From: Caulobacteraceae bacterium
GTDB taxonomy: Bacteria; Pseudomonadota; Alphaproteobacteria; Caulobacterales; Caulobacteraceae
Assembly (NCBI GenBank): GCA_947475415.1
Contig: CANJLH010000021.1
Location: forward strand, 1 to 59,095
Length of the DNA stretch: 59,095 nucleotides
Direction of reading: 5' to 3'
The position numbers and the translations under genes were made by a program. Shown piece by piece: positions 27,236 to 36,600 of the stretch (positions within the stretch are counted from its first letter, which is position 1; each line of letters begins with the position of its first letter). The notes below the pieces were generated by a model, which was not told the DNA's origin, searched no databases, and saw only the letters and a list, made by a program, of their open reading frames with translations.

Positions 27236-27436
27236 TCGTCCCCCTCCGAGACACCGCATCAAAGCCCGCGCGGGATCGAGTTTCAAGCCGCTACATTGTG
27301 GTGATTATTAGGATGAGGTCGCCTCACTCAGGTGGCGACCGGGGCGCAGGGAGGGTGACCCGTTCCTGAATTCCTATGCTTGTCAGCTCAGTTCGGGCCA
27401 TGGTGAGGGAAAAGGCCCCTAAACGAGGACCGCTTC

Positions 27437-27835
27437 ATGAAGACTGGAATCTTGGGATCCGTGGGCAGCCTTCAGCGGCTCATCGCAGCAGTGTTCTTTG
27501 GATTGGGCGGCTGGTGCGTCATCGCGCCGGCCAGCGTGATCGACCTGACGATTCGCCCGGAGCATGCGTCGCACGCCCCGATCGTGCTGGTGAGCATCGG
27601 AGCCTTCGGAGCGCAGGCCTGCCTCGCGGGCCTGTTCGCCGCCTTGACCCGCTTCACCCGCGCGACCTTTCTCGGCTTTGGCGCGGCGCTGCTGCCGTTC
27701 TTCGTGTTCGACTGGTGGTTCTATGCCGTCCAGCCGCTGTTCAACCGCCTCATCGTACTCGATGTGGCCGGAAATCTGATCATGCTGGCCCTCTGCTGGC
27801 GCGGGTACCGGTTGGCGGAGGTGTCTGGGAGTTAG
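27437..27835 (+). CDS. Four-helix membrane protein of unknown function
   Basis: 132 residues with four hydrophobic segments: about 14-30 (LIAAVFFGLGGWCVIAP), 47-68, 77-96 and 107-122. A conserved-looking loop with IDLTIRP follows the first. It is an inner-membrane protein. It resembles small DUF-type four-helix proteins, but I cannot name the family. The 200 bp before it hold no recognisable signal. Confidence 0.6.
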   Translation: MKTGILGSVGSLQRLIAAVFFGLGGWCVIAPASVIDLTIRPEHASHAPIVLVSIGAFGAQACLAGLFAALTRFTRATFLGFGAALLPFFVFDWWFYAVQPLFNRLIVLDVAGNLIMLALCWRGYRLAEVSGS

Positions 27836-28019
27836 TCCGCTGCAGCACCTGACAGACGGATGGATAGGTTTCTTGCCGCCGAATTTTAGCGTCGGGCTGA
27901 CAGCGGCCGGTCGAATTCCCGCGCCAATCTGCGCCGGGCCGCGTGTTTAGGCTGACAAGGTCCCTCCGCGCCTTCTACAACTTAGCCACTCAGCCGCCCC
28001 GCGGAAAAAGGGAAGCAGC

Positions 28020-28532
28020 ATGAAACTCGGCGCGCACATCGCAAACATGTATCAGTTTGGCTATGTGACCACGGATATCGACAGGGCCTGCGAACATTTC
28101 CACAAGACCCTGGGGATCGAGGACTTCTTTCGCCGCGAAATCGACGCCGTCGCGGAGCTTGATGGCGAGGAGGCGCCGTTCGTGATCCGACTCGCGATGG
28201 CGAACCTGGGCGAGAAGCAGGTAGAGATTATCCAGCCGATTCGGGGCGTCACCGACTTCTATACCAAGGGCCTGGACCTCGAAGGCTCGGTCGTCGCGCT
28301 GCACCATTTTGGCGTGCTGGTGAACGGTTCCGAGGCGGCCTGGGACGAGATGAAAGCCGACCTCAACGCCGCCGGGACCCGGCTTGTGTTGCAGGACCAA
28401 CAACCCCGGCCCGCCTCGCAGCACTTCGCCTACTTCGACACCCGCGCCGACTACGGCCACTACCTGGAATTCCTATGGCGAGGTCCGGAGGCCCAGGCCT
28501 TCCATCAGAGCATGGCGGATCAGGCGCGCTGA
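28020..28532 (+). CDS. VOC-family (glyoxalase-like) protein
   Basis: 170 residues with two vicinal-oxygen-chelate halves. The first has YQFGYVTTDIDRACEHFHKT, the second LHHFGVLVNGSEAAWDEMKA, ending in GHYLEFLW with the usual metal-ligand Glu. His in LHHFG is the other likely ligand. Such proteins include dioxygenases, epimerases and isomerases; the chemistry is not determined. AAAAAGGGA precedes the ATG. It is convergent with gatB. Confidence 0.85.
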   Translation: MKLGAHIANMYQFGYVTTDIDRACEHFHKTLGIEDFFRREIDAVAELDGEEAPFVIRLAMANLGEKQVEIIQPIRGVTDFYTKGLDLEGSVVALHHFGVLVNGSEAAWDEMKADLNAAGTRLVLQDQQPRPASQHFAYFDTRADYGHYLEFLWRGPEAQAFHQSMADQAR

Positions 28533-28553
28533 TCAGCCCGCGGCCGCCGCTCC

Positions 28554-30014
28554 CTACCCGCCAAGCTTGCTCCGCAGCAGCTGGTTGATGGTTCCCGGGT
28601 TGGCCTTGCCGGCTGTGGCCTTCATCACCTGGCCGACGAACCAGCCGATGGCCTGGGGCTTTTCCTTCACAGCGGCGGCCTGGCCGGGGTTGTCGGCGAT
28701 CAGCTGGTCGATGATGGCTTCCAGGGCGCCGGTGTCGCTGACTTGCTGCAGGCCCTGCTTTTCGACGATCTCCTTAGGTCCGCCCTCGCCGGCCCACATG
28801 CGCTCAAAAACGTCTTTGGCGATTTTGGAGGAGATGACGTTGTCCTGGATCAGGCCGGTGAGCTCGGCGATCACCGCCGGGCCGAAGGGGCTCGCGTCAA
28901 ACTCCAGCCCCGCCGCCGACAGGCGCGCGGCCAGGTCGTTGGTCACCCAGTTGGCGGTGAGTTTGGGGTCGCGGTCCTTGGCCGCCGCTTCGTAGAAATC
29001 GGCCTTGGCGCGCTCGGAGATCAGCACGCCGGCGTCATAGGCCGATAGACCGTACTGGGACTGGAAGCGCGCCTTCTTGGCGTCGGGCAGTTCCGGCAGG
29101 GAGTCCTGGATCTCCTTCACCCAGGCCGGATCCAGCACCAGGGGTAGGAGGTCCGGATCGGGGAAGTAGCGGTAGTCGTGCGCCTCCTCTTTGGAGCGCA
29201 TGGAGCGGGTCTCCAGCTTGCCGGGATCGAACAGGCGGGTCTCCTGGTTGATCTTGCCGCCGTCCTCGATGATTTCGATCTGGCGGCGGGCCTCATATTC
29301 GATCGCCTGCTGGATATAACGGTAGGAATTGACGTTCTTGATCTCGCAACGGGTGCCCAGCTCCGCGCCGGGCCTGCGCACGGAGACGTTGACGTCGGCG
29401 CGCAGGTTGCCCTTCTCCATGTCGCCGTCGCAGGAGCCCAGGTAGACCAGGATGGTGCGCAGCTTTTTCACATAGGCCGCCGCCTCCTCGGACGAGCGCA
29501 TATCTGGCCGCGAGACGATCTCCATCAGAGCCGTTCCGGCGCGGTTCAGGTCCACATAGGTGGCGTTGGGGTCCTGGTCGTGCAGGCTCTTGCCGGCGTC
29601 CTGCTCCAGGTGCAGGCGCTCGATGCCAACCGTGAAGGTGGAGCCGTCGTCGCGCTCCACCACGACCTCGCCCTCGCCGACGATGGGGTCCTTGAACTGG
29701 CTGATCTGATAGCCCTGGGGCAGGTCCGGATAGAAGTAGTTCTTGCGGTCGAACCGGCTCTTCAGATTGATCTGGGCCTTCAGGCCGAGCCCGGTGCGGA
29801 CCGCCTGCTCGACGCAGTGGCGGTTGATCACCGGCAACATGCCGGGCATGGCCGCATCCACCAGGCTGACCTGGGCGTTTGGCGCGGCGCCGAAGCCCAC
29901 TGCGGCCCCGGAAAACAGCTTGGCGTTGGAGGCCACCTGGGCGTGGATCTCCAGCCCGAGGACAATTTCCCAGGACCCCGTGCGGCCTTCGATCAGTTTC
30001 GATGTATCGGTCAT
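28554..30014 (-). CDS. gatB: Aspartyl/glutamyl-tRNA amidotransferase subunit B
   Basis: 486 residues. The N-terminal kinase domain has [20 protein letters not shown] and [19 protein letters not shown], the central part has [15 protein letters not shown] and [20 protein letters not shown], and the C-terminal YqeY tail includes [20 protein letters not shown]. GatB activates mischarged Glu-tRNA(Gln) or Asp-tRNA(Asn) and transfers ammonia from GatA. In this window gatB is 1.9 kb downstream of gatA on the same strand, separated by four small genes. Confidence 0.97.
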   Translation of the reverse strand: MTDTSKLIEGRTGSWEIVLGLEIHAQVASNAKLFSGAAVGFGAAPNAQVSLVDAAMPGMLPVINRHCVEQAVRTGLGLKAQINLKSRFDRKNYFYPDLPQGYQISQFKDPIVGEGEVVVERDDGSTFTVGIERLHLEQDAGKSLHDQDPNATYVDLNRAGTALMEIVSRPDMRSSEEAAAYVKKLRTILVYLGSCDGDMEKGNLRADVNVSVRRPGAELGTRCEIKNVNSYRYIQQAIEYEARRQIEIIEDGGKINQETRLFDPGKLETRSMRSKEEAHDYRYFPDPDLLPLVLDPAWVKEIQDSLPELPDAKKARFQSQYGLSAYDAGVLISERAKADFYEAAAKDRDPKLTANWVTNDLAARLSAAGLEFDASPFGPAVIAELTGLIQDNVISSKIAKDVFERMWAGEGGPKEIVEKQGLQQVSDTGALEAIIDQLIADNPGQAAAVKEKPQAIGWFVGQVMKATAGKANPGTINQLLRSKLGG

Positions 30015-30146
30015 GGAAGCTATCTAATGCCCCGCCGCCGTTGACGGAAGCGGCGCGTCGCCTGCGCTGTCGTAAGAAATTGCCTTGCATCCGCCGCGTT
30101 CTTGAGCCTTTAGCGGCCACTCGATTTCCCCTGCCGGAGTCACGCC

Positions 30147-30572
30147 TTGAGATTCGCTGCTGTCCTGGCGTTGGCCGCCGTCGCCAGTTTGAGCGGTTGC
30201 GGCGACAAGAAGCCCGCCGCGAACGGGGAAGACCCCCGCTACGAGGGGCTCGAAACAGCGATCCGCGGCTGGCGACTGGACATCGTCAAGAATGACCTTT
30301 CCTGCCATCGGATCGTCGGCGACAAGGGCTGCAGCGAATTCGAGGTGGCCTGCAAATCCGAACGCACCATCGCGCCGGCGGAACGGGCGCAGGGAGTCAC
30401 CGCCAAGGTGGTGGCGGGAATGCGCTGGCTCGCCTGGGACGCCCGCAGCGGCGCGCAGCGACCGGTGGCGCAGTTCGCGCAGTTCACCCACACCGGCGGC
30501 GCCTGGTCGCGAAGCGGACGGCTGAACGGTAATCTCGCCACCTGCGAGACCTACGGCGCCGCGCCGATCTAG
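30147..30572 (+). CDS. Small lipoprotein, TTG start
   Basis: 141 residues from a TTG start with GGAG 9 bases upstream. A lipobox (LSGCG, Cys18) follows a typical signal peptide. The mature part contains four further cysteines (SCHRIVGDKGCSEFEVAC, and one near the C-terminus in ATCETYG), probably two disulfides, and a beta-rich C-terminal half. Not recognised as a named family. It overlaps the next gene's end by four bases in convergent orientation. Confidence 0.65.
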   Translation: MRFAAVLALAAVASLSGCGDKKPAANGEDPRYEGLETAIRGWRLDIVKNDLSCHRIVGDKGCSEFEVACKSERTIAPAERAQGVTAKVVAGMRWLAWDARSGAQRPVAQFAQFTHTGGAWSRSGRLNGNLATCETYGAAPI

Positions 30573-30979
30573 TTGCTCTGAACCTGGTCTATCCGGAACC
30601 CGCCGCGGATCAGATCAAGGCCCGAGGGAACTTCGATGGGAAGTGCGCCGGCGTCGGACAGCGGTTGATCCAGACTGCTGGCCGCCAGCGGGGCCGGGTC
30701 CGGGAGAATCCGTTCGCGCAGGGGCGCGACCGCCGCTTCGCCGACAGCTACCGCCGCCGCGTGACGGGCCGGCGCCACCGTGGTCGCGGCGCTCGCCAGG
30801 TCCCGGGGGCTCAGCCGCTCGTGCGGTTCGAAGGCCGCCCACTCGCCTTCCGAAACCTCAGGACGCAGGGCGAGCCTGGGCGGGCGGTTACGGTGCGGCG
30901 GCGACCCCGCGGAGACCGCGGTGGCCAGCATCGCGGCCAACAGGCCGCAAATCAGAATGTCGAGGCGCAGCGCAGGCAA
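30569..30979 (-). CDS. Hypothetical secreted protein, TTG start
   Basis: 136 residues. The start is TTG with an AGGAG site about 12 bases upstream. A signal peptide-like helix (DILICGLLAAMLATAVSAG) is followed by a proline/alanine-rich region without domain matches. It lies on the gatB strand between gatA and gatB. Function unknown; it could be an Ala/Pro linker protein in the envelope. Confidence 0.5.
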   Translation of the reverse strand: MPALRLDILICGLLAAMLATAVSAGSPPHRNRPPRLALRPEVSEGEWAAFEPHERLSPRDLASAATTVAPARHAAAVAVGEAAVAPLRERILPDPAPLAASSLDQPLSDAGALPIEVPSGLDLIRGGFRIDQVQSN

Positions 30980-31070
30980 AGGCTGAGCGCTCCTGGATGA
31001 CGCGCCCCCCCAAAGTCCATCCGGGCGCTGAGAGACATAACCGCCCAGGGCCGCAAAGGGTTCGCTCAGA

Positions 31071-31439
31071 TCAGGACGGATGGGCGGCCTTGTAGGCTTT
31101 GACCGCGGCGTTGAAGTCGGAGCCAGTCTTGACCTTGTCGGCCTGATTTTCCGAAATCAGCGCATCGACGGCTTTGGCGAGCGACGAATCGAACTTGGTC
31201 TTGGCGTCCTTGGCGGCGGCGCGCTTGGCCTCCAGGTCGCTGATGAGGCAGGTCTGGTAGGTATCCGACGCAGCGATGAAAGCGGTGACGCCATTCTTAG
31301 CGGCGACCAGTTCCTCCATGGTGGCCTTGGCGCCGTCCAGCACCGCCGGCGCCGGTGGCCGAACGCAGGCGTCGTCCGCAAACGCGGCCCCGGCCAGGGT
31401 CATTGTGAACAGGGCGGTCATCAGGGACAGAGTCTTCAT
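31071..31439 (-). CDS. Small secreted helical protein
   Basis: 122 residues. A signal peptide ends at GAAFAD; the mature part is two or three amphipathic helices with Cys26 and Cys64 (DACVRPP, YQTCLISDLEAKRAAAKDAK), able to form a disulfide. A GAGGAG site precedes the ATG. The composition (Ala/Lys-rich, no hydrophobic core) suggests a periplasmic helical hairpin. Not assigned to a named family. Confidence 0.6.
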   Translation of the reverse strand: MKTLSLMTALFTMTLAGAAFADDACVRPPAPAVLDGAKATMEELVAAKNGVTAFIAASDTYQTCLISDLEAKRAAAKDAKTKFDSSLAKAVDALISENQADKVKTGSDFNAAVKAYKAAHPS

Positions 31440-31622
31440 CGCGGGGGGCTCCTCTCGCTATGGCGGGAGACAAGCACAGGCGAACCGGACCGCAAAGGGA
31501 GAATACGCCGCAGGCCCGGGCCGGGCGGGCTACCATGGAGAGAATGGCCCGGGCCTGCGAACCTGTCCCAGACTGGAAGGAAATGAGACAGGTCACCCGG
31601 ACTTCTGCAGGGTTGGCGCCAG

Positions 31623-31874
31623 TCAGTCCTGACGTTCAGAGATTCGCTTCAGCTTGGCGGGGTCGGGCCGCCACAGCTCCAGCCCATCAGCCTCCATGCG
31701 CGCGAGCTGCTCCTCTTCGAAGCGGCGGATAATGCGGCCCAGGTGCGCGTCGCGGATATCCTCTTCCCGCGGGCGCTCCCTGGCGCGCAGCCTGCGCCAG
31801 ACAAACGCCAGGGCGACAACGGCGGCGAACACCCACCAGACGAGTTCCGCGGTTATGGCGAACATCCGATCCAT
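31623..31874 (-). CDS. Small membrane-anchored protein
   Basis: 83 residues: one N-terminal transmembrane helix (ITAELVWWVFAAVVALAFVW) followed by a highly charged cytoplasmic helix rich in Arg and Glu. No motif recognised. It lies about 80 bp past the gatA stop on the same strand and may share its transcript. Confidence 0.55.
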   Translation of the reverse strand: MDRMFAITAELVWWVFAAVVALAFVWRRLRARERPREEDIRDAHLGRIIRRFEEEQLARMEADGLELWRPDPAKLKRISERQD

Positions 31875-31952
31875 GGCTTCAGAATGACTGAATCGTTAAT
31901 GCGAGAAAATGACAATCCGCCGTTCCCCCACAAATTTGATGAGAAACGGCGT

Positions 31953-33425
31953 TCACCACCATAACTGCGGCCGCGCCTGAAAGTTCGCCGCCTTTTCGAT
32001 CGCGCCGCCGAGCGAAAACAGCGTGCCTTCGTCCAGTGCCCGGCCGATGAGTTGCAACCCCAGCGGCAAGCCAGCGCTGTCCAGGCCGGCGGGCAGGCTC
32101 ATGCCCGGCAGGCCGGCCAGGTTCACCGTCACCGTGAAGATGTCGTTGAGGTACATGGCCACCGGATCATCGGCGTTTTCGCCGAGCGCGAAGGCGGCGC
32201 TAGGGGCGGTCGGGGTCAAGAGGGCGTCGACCTTCTCCCAGGCCTGGTCGAAATCCTGGGCGATGCGGCGGCGCACCTTTAGCGCCTTCAGATAGTAGGC
32301 GTCATAATAGCCCGCCGACAGCACATAGGTGCCGATCAGGATGCGGCGCTTGACCTCCTCGCCGAACCCTTGGGCGCGGGTGTTTTCATAGGTCTCGATA
32401 AGGTTGGCGCCCTCCGCACGCAGGCCGAAGCGCATGCCGTCATAGCGGGCGAGGTTGGATGAGGCTTCCGCAGGCGCGATGATGTAGTAGGCCGGCAGGG
32501 CGTACTTGGTATGCGGCAGGCTCACCTCGACGATCTCGCAGCCGGCGTCCTTGAGCCAGGCGATTCCCTGTTCCCACAGGGCGTCGATCTCGGCGGGCAT
32601 GCCGTCGGCGCGGTACTCGCGCGGCACGCCGATGCGCAGCCCTTTCACGGATTTTCCGATAAAGGCGCTGAAATCAGGGGTCTCCGCCGGCAGGCTGGTG
32701 GAATCCTTCGGATCATGGCCGGCCATGGAATTGAGCAGGATGGCCGCGTCCTCAACGGTGCGGGCGATGGGGCCGGCCTGGTCCAGGGACGAGGCGAACG
32801 CCACGATCCCCCAGCGTGAGCAGCGGCCGTAGGTGGGCTTGATGCCGACCGTGCCCGTGAAGGCCGCCGGCTGGCGGATGGAGCCCCCGGTGTCGGTGGC
32901 GGTCGCGCCCAGGCAAAGGCGCGCGGCCACCGCAGCGGCCGAGCCCCCCGACGAACCGCCGGGAGTCAGCTTCACGTCGGATCCCGCGCGCCGCCAGGGA
33001 TTCACCACCGGTCCGAAGCAGGAGGATTCGTTGGACGAGCCCATGGCGAACTGGTCGAGGTTGAGCTTACCCAGCATCACCGCCCCGTCGCGCCAAAGGT
33101 TGGCGGTGACGGTGGATTCGTAGGTGGGGACAAAGTTGCCCAGAATATTGGAACAGGCGGTGGTGCGCACGCCATCGGTGCAGAACAGGTCCTTGACCCC
33201 CAGGGGCGCGCCCAGCAGCGGCGCGGTCTCGCCGGCGGCGCGACGGCTGTCGGCGGCGCGGGCCATGTCCAGGGCCTTGTCTGGGGTCTCCAGCACATAG
33301 GCGTTCAGGGGCCGGGCAGCTTCGACAGCGGCGATATGGGCGCGCGTGATCTCTTCGGAGGAGAAGGTCCTGGCGGCCAGGCCGTCCAGGGCGGCCTTGA
33401 GGGTAAGGTCGGTGAGGTCGGCCAT
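31953..33425 (-). CDS. gatA: Aspartyl/glutamyl-tRNA amidotransferase subunit A
   Basis: 490 residues of the amidase-signature family. The triad is visible: Lys in [10 protein letters not shown], Ser in [15 protein letters not shown] and the nucleophile in [16 protein letters not shown], which is the GatA-type motif. GatA releases ammonia from glutamine for GatB. Its ATG overlaps the gatC stop by one base (TAATG), so the two are coupled. Confidence 0.97.
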   Translation of the reverse strand: MADLTDLTLKAALDGLAARTFSSEEITRAHIAAVEAARPLNAYVLETPDKALDMARAADSRRAAGETAPLLGAPLGVKDLFCTDGVRTTACSNILGNFVPTYESTVTANLWRDGAVMLGKLNLDQFAMGSSNESSCFGPVVNPWRRAGSDVKLTPGGSSGGSAAAVAARLCLGATATDTGGSIRQPAAFTGTVGIKPTYGRCSRWGIVAFASSLDQAGPIARTVEDAAILLNSMAGHDPKDSTSLPAETPDFSAFIGKSVKGLRIGVPREYRADGMPAEIDALWEQGIAWLKDAGCEIVEVSLPHTKYALPAYYIIAPAEASSNLARYDGMRFGLRAEGANLIETYENTRAQGFGEEVKRRILIGTYVLSAGYYDAYYLKALKVRRRIAQDFDQAWEKVDALLTPTAPSAAFALGENADDPVAMYLNDIFTVTVNLAGLPGMSLPAGLDSAGLPLGLQLIGRALDEGTLFSLGGAIEKAANFQARPQLWW

Positions 33426-33712
33426 TACTCCACCACCTTCGGCACAACAAAAAATCCGTCGATGCGGCGAGGCGCATTGGCCAGCACCTTTTCCGGATCG
33501 CCGCCCTCGGTGACCACGTCCTCACGCAGCGGCAGACTCACCGCCTCGGCCGAGGTCATGGGCTCGACGCCCTCGACGTCGACCTCATTCAGCTGTTCGA
33601 TCCAGGTGATGATGCCATTCAGCTCCTGGGCCAGCGCGGCCAGCCGGTCCTCCGGCTCGGCGATGCGCGCCAGCCTCGCGACCTTGCGCACGGTCGCCAC
33701 GTCGATGGCCAT
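33425..33712 (-). CDS. gatC: Aspartyl/glutamyl-tRNA amidotransferase subunit C
   Basis: 95 residues: [35 protein letters not shown] [20 protein letters not shown], and the C-terminal PLREDVV...[16 protein letters not shown] pattern of GatC. It wraps around GatA and stabilises the complex. The much longer in-frame frame above it (to 34363) has no conserved sequence, and the ATG at 33712 gives the usual length. Confidence 0.93.
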   Translation of the reverse strand: MAIDVATVRKVARLARIAEPEDRLAALAQELNGIITWIEQLNEVDVEGVEPMTSAEAVSLPLREDVVTEGGDPEKVLANAPRRIDGFFVVPKVVE

Positions 33713-33943
33713 GGGGCGGCTCCTTGATTGCTGCGCTGCGATAGCCGCGGCCGGGGCCGCTTGGCAAGGCGGCTGACCGGCGCCGGGCGCAGGATTTCCG
33801 GCGGCGCGCGAGTTTCCCGGCGAAACGGGCCCATGCATCGATGACGTCAATGGGACGGTTGGGGGTTTTGGAGACGCGCCGGACGGGTTACTTCGAGGCG
33901 CGCGCGTTAGGTCAGGCGCGCGGAAGTCTGCAAAGGACAACCC

Positions 33944-35194
33944 ATGACGAAACATAAGGCTTCTGGCTTTTCGCAGGCGCGGCTGGCGCGGCTGGATGAA
34001 GTGATGACCCGCCGTTATGTGGACGGCGGCCAGCTGCCCGGCCTCCTGACCCAGGTCTACCGCAAGGGCGCGCTGGTCCACACGGGGATGTCCGGCCACA
34101 TGGATCTGGAGCGTGGCAAGCCCATGCGCGAGGACGCCATCTTCAGGCTCTATTCCATGACCAAGCCGATCACCTCGGTGGCGCTGATGATGCTGGTTGA
34201 GGAGGGCCTGATCGGACTGGACGACGATGTCCACACCCATATCCCCTCGTGGCGCAATCTCGGCGTCTACGCCAGCGGCGTTCCCCAACTGGTGTCCGTG
34301 GCGCCCCGGTTCATGACCACCCAGCCCGCGCGGCCGATGAAGGTGATCGACCTGGCGACCCATACCTCGGGTCTGACCTATGGATTCCTGATGCGCACGT
34401 CCGTGGACGCCGCCTACCGCAAGGCCCGCATCGGCCAGGCCGACACGCCCGGCGGGCTGGAGGCGATGATCGAACAGCTGTCGACCATGCCCCTGGAGTT
34501 CTCGCCAGGGACGGAATGGAACTATTCGGTGTCGATCGATGTGATGGGCTACCTGGTCCAGAAGCTTTCAGGGCTCAGTCTGGGCGAATTCCTGCGCACG
34601 CGCCTCCTCGAGCCCCTGGGCATGAGCGATACCGCCTTCTACTGCCCGCCGGAGAAGCTCGAGCGGTTCTGCGGTTGTTACCAGCCCGGCGAAGATGGCC
34701 GGCTGAAACTGATGGATGACGCCCAGGCCAGCACCTACGCCAGGCCGCCGGCGCTGGAATCCGGCGGCGGCGGCCTGGTGGGCACGGCCCACGACTACAT
34801 GCGGTTCTGCGCCATGATGTTGGCCGGCGGGACCCTGGACGGCGTGCAGATTCTCAGCCCGAAAACGGTGGCGCTGTTCAGCCTCAACCACCTTGAGGGG
34901 CGGCGGCAACTCACCGACATGGCGCCGCCCGGCCTGTTCAGCGAGGCCGGCTACGCCGGGACCGGTTTCTCGATCGGATGCGGGGTCAATGTCGATGTCG
35001 CCAGGACCCGCCTGCCCGGCTCGCTTGGGGAGTACTTCTGGGGCGGCGCCGCCTCCACCGCCTTCTGGATCGACCCGGCGGAAGACCTGACCGTGGTGTT
35101 CATGACCCAGGTGATCGGCACGGAAGCCCGCCTGACCCTGCGCCGCGACCTGCGCACCCTGGTCTATTCGGCGATGACGGAGTCGTTTGCGTAA
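33944..35194 (+). CDS. Serine beta-lactamase-fold hydrolase / esterase (class C-like)
   Basis: 416 residues without a signal peptide. The SxxK nucleophile motif is SMTK (Ser71, Lys74); the second motif is the Tyr of [12 protein letters not shown]; the third resembles WGGAAST in the C-terminal part. The absence of export signal and the EstB-like motifs ([18 protein letters not shown]) point to an intracellular esterase or transesterase rather than a beta-lactamase. Substrate unknown. AAAGGA precedes the ATG. Confidence 0.85.
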   Translation: MTKHKASGFSQARLARLDEVMTRRYVDGGQLPGLLTQVYRKGALVHTGMSGHMDLERGKPMREDAIFRLYSMTKPITSVALMMLVEEGLIGLDDDVHTHIPSWRNLGVYASGVPQLVSVAPRFMTTQPARPMKVIDLATHTSGLTYGFLMRTSVDAAYRKARIGQADTPGGLEAMIEQLSTMPLEFSPGTEWNYSVSIDVMGYLVQKLSGLSLGEFLRTRLLEPLGMSDTAFYCPPEKLERFCGCYQPGEDGRLKLMDDAQASTYARPPALESGGGGLVGTAHDYMRFCAMMLAGGTLDGVQILSPKTVALFSLNHLEGRRQLTDMAPPGLFSEAGYAGTGFSIGCGVNVDVARTRLPGSLGEYFWGGAASTAFWIDPAEDLTVVFMTQVIGTEARLTLRRDLRTLVYSAMTESFA

Positions 35195-35223
35195 GGCGTG
35201 CAGGCTGAATCGAAACGCCGACC

Positions 35224-35412
35224 CTACCAGAGCCGCCGCACCGCGAAGCTGTCGAACAGCGTCTCGTTTGAGACCAGCACCATGTCTTCGGCCGGCGCCT
35301 GGGCGATCAGCAGTCGGTCGAACGGGTCCTTGTGGGCGATATTCAATTCGCCAGCCAACCGGGCGTGGCGGACGGTGACCGCCAGTTCGGCGATACCCTG
35401 CGCGGCCACAAT
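35224..35412 (-). pseudogene. VapC-type PIN toxin, C-terminal stump
   Basis: The last 60-odd residues of a PIN-domain protein are intact: GIAELAVTVRHARLAG, HKDPFDRLLIAQA with the active-site Asp, MVLVSNETLF and the terminal VRRLW. The N-terminal half, with the first acidic residue, is missing. The frame ends at the left inverted repeat of a RAYT element (35413). Bases beyond the right repeat do not encode the lost half in either frame, so the insertion was accompanied by deletion. No antitoxin gene remains. Confidence 0.75.
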
Positions 35413-35435
35413 GGTTACGGTGACACTGTATGAAA
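35413..35435. repeat. Left 23-bp inverted repeat of the RAYT element
   Basis: Exact reverse complement of 36182-36204, no mismatch over 23 bp. It contains the near-palindrome GGTGACAC. The transposase stop codon lies inside it. Confidence 0.9.
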
Positions 35436-36125
35436 TAGCTCGCCACTCTGCGGCTCCGCCGCCGTCCCGCCCGCCGGCTTCGGGCCGCGCTTCCCCGCCG
35501 CCAGGGGTCGGCCCGCCTGGGCCTCCAACGCCTCCAGCCAGTCCGCCGCCCCCACCGGCCGGCCGGTGGAGCGCGAGCGGCGGATCGCCGTCACCGCAGC
35601 TTCGTCCTCCGCGGCCTCCAGGCAGGCGGCGAAGTCGCCGATCATCTCCAGCACCGGCCCCACCGTGACCACGCCGTCGTCCTTGCCCGCCAGCAGCGCC
35701 CGGGTGCTGGACCAGGCCCAGTCGGCCGCCCGCGCCGTCAGCCCCGCCCGCACCGGGTTCAGCGCCACGTAAGGCGCCGCCGCCAGGAAGTGGCGCCCAT
35801 CCATCGCCGTCGACGAGAACCGCCCCTGCCACAGGTGGCCGGTCCAGCGCTCTCGCCCGTGGATGCGGGCGGTGTAGCGCCGGTGCGCCTCGGCGAAGGT
35901 GGCGCGCAGGCCGTCCGCCTGGGAGGGGATCATCAGGAAGTGCACATGGTTGGGCATCAGCACATAGCTGACGATCGACGTCCCGGAGCGCCGGGCCGCG
36001 CCGGCGATCAGGTCGAGGTAGGCCTGATAGTCGTCGTCGCCGAAGAACACCCGCTCGCGATGATTGCCCCGCTGGGTGATGTGGTGCGGCAGGCCAGGGA
36101 TGACGACGCGGGCGAGGCGGGCCAT
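35415..36125 (-). CDS. REP-associated tyrosine transposase (Y1_Tnp / RAYT)
   Basis: 236 residues. The Y1 transposase fold is shown by MARLARVVIPGLPHHITQRG (His-hydrophobic-His-like HHIT), SYVLMPNHVHFLMIP with the HUH pair HVH, and the Tyr in HRRYTARIHGRERW region. WQGRFSS and YVALNPVRAGL are RAYT signatures. It is a single-stranded DNA transposase. C-terminal residues FHTVSP are encoded by the element's own inverted repeat. Upstream codons look intact, so the enzyme is probably functional. Confidence 0.9.
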   Translation of the reverse strand: MARLARVVIPGLPHHITQRGNHRERVFFGDDDYQAYLDLIAGAARRSGTSIVSYVLMPNHVHFLMIPSQADGLRATFAEAHRRYTARIHGRERWTGHLWQGRFSSTAMDGRHFLAAAPYVALNPVRAGLTARAADWAWSSTRALLAGKDDGVVTVGPVLEMIGDFAACLEAAEDEAAVTAIRRSRSTGRPVGAADWLEALEAQAGRPLAAGKRGPKPAGGTAAEPQSGELFHTVSP

Positions 36126-36181
36126 GGGCGGCTCCGGTTGGATGCGCCGAGGCTAGGCCCCCAGCCGGCGAGCGGCAAGAG

Positions 36182-36204
36182 TTTCATACAGTGTCACCGT
36201 AACC
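36182..36204. repeat. Right 23-bp inverted repeat of the RAYT element
   Basis: TTTCATACAGTGTCACCGTA plus ACC, the exact reverse complement of 35413-35435. It lies 56 bp upstream of the transposase start. Confidence 0.9.
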
Positions 36205-36471
36205 CCGGTCGCCGAGGCGCAATGTTCATTGGCTTTCGACTTGGTGCGCGGCGGGCTTAATCCGCGCCCGTTTGGCCACCCCAATTCCCGCTCACGCCCT
36301 CACGTCAATTCCGGACGCATCCAAGGTGCATGGCATTGATCCTCGAAAAATCGAAGCCCAGGACGTTTTTCACCCCAAACCCCGCTTTCAGCCCCGAGAC
36401 GGCCCCCTGCGTCAAATCCGGCCGCACAACGGCGTTTGGGGTTGAAGTCCGCGCGTCCTTCCGCCCGCGCC

Positions 36472-36503
36472 CCGCTCATACCCACCTTCGCAGGAATGAG
36501 CGG
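36472..36503. repeat. REP-like palindrome in a gene-free stretch
   Basis: CCGCTCAT (36472-36479) pairs exactly with ATGAGCGG (36496-36503) around CCACCTTCGCAGG. It resembles the extragenic CATTCC...GAAGGTGGGAATGAG elements of Caulobacterales and relatives. The stretch 36205-36585 otherwise holds no convincing gene; a 108-residue reverse frame there lacks conserved features. Confidence 0.45.
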
Positions 36504-36585
36504 AGAAAGATGAGGATTCCCCCCTGGTTCGTGGGGTCCTTGGTCAAAAAGCCCCCCAAATCTCTTGACTCCCGCCCCGATCCAT

Positions 36586-36600
36586 GTTCTCTTTTTGTTC
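36586..36600 (+). promoter_or_regulatory. LexA (SOS) box
   Basis: GTTCTCTTTTTGTTC fits the alphaproteobacterial LexA operator GTTC-N7-GTTC exactly. It abuts the ATG at 36601. A TTGACT -35 element sits at 36565-36570, so the operator would cover the -10 region and start site. Confidence 0.75.

Larger units (their letters stand above)
35413..36204 (-). mobile_element. RAYT/Y1-transposase element with 23-bp perfect terminal inverted repeats
   Basis: A 792-bp unit bounded by GGTTACGGTGACACTGTATGAAA (reads in over 35413-35435) and its exact reverse complement at 36182-36204. It carries one transposase gene, whose last codons and TAA lie within the left repeat. No target duplication is visible by eye. 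Single-strand Y1/REP-type transposases usually act on hairpin ends; long perfect inverted repeats make the borders unusually clear here. Confidence 0.75.

Noticed and set aside
33944..35194. Beta-lactamase resistance enzyme
   Set aside because: It has SxxK and related motifs but no signal peptide and an EstB-like pattern, so an esterase is more likely.
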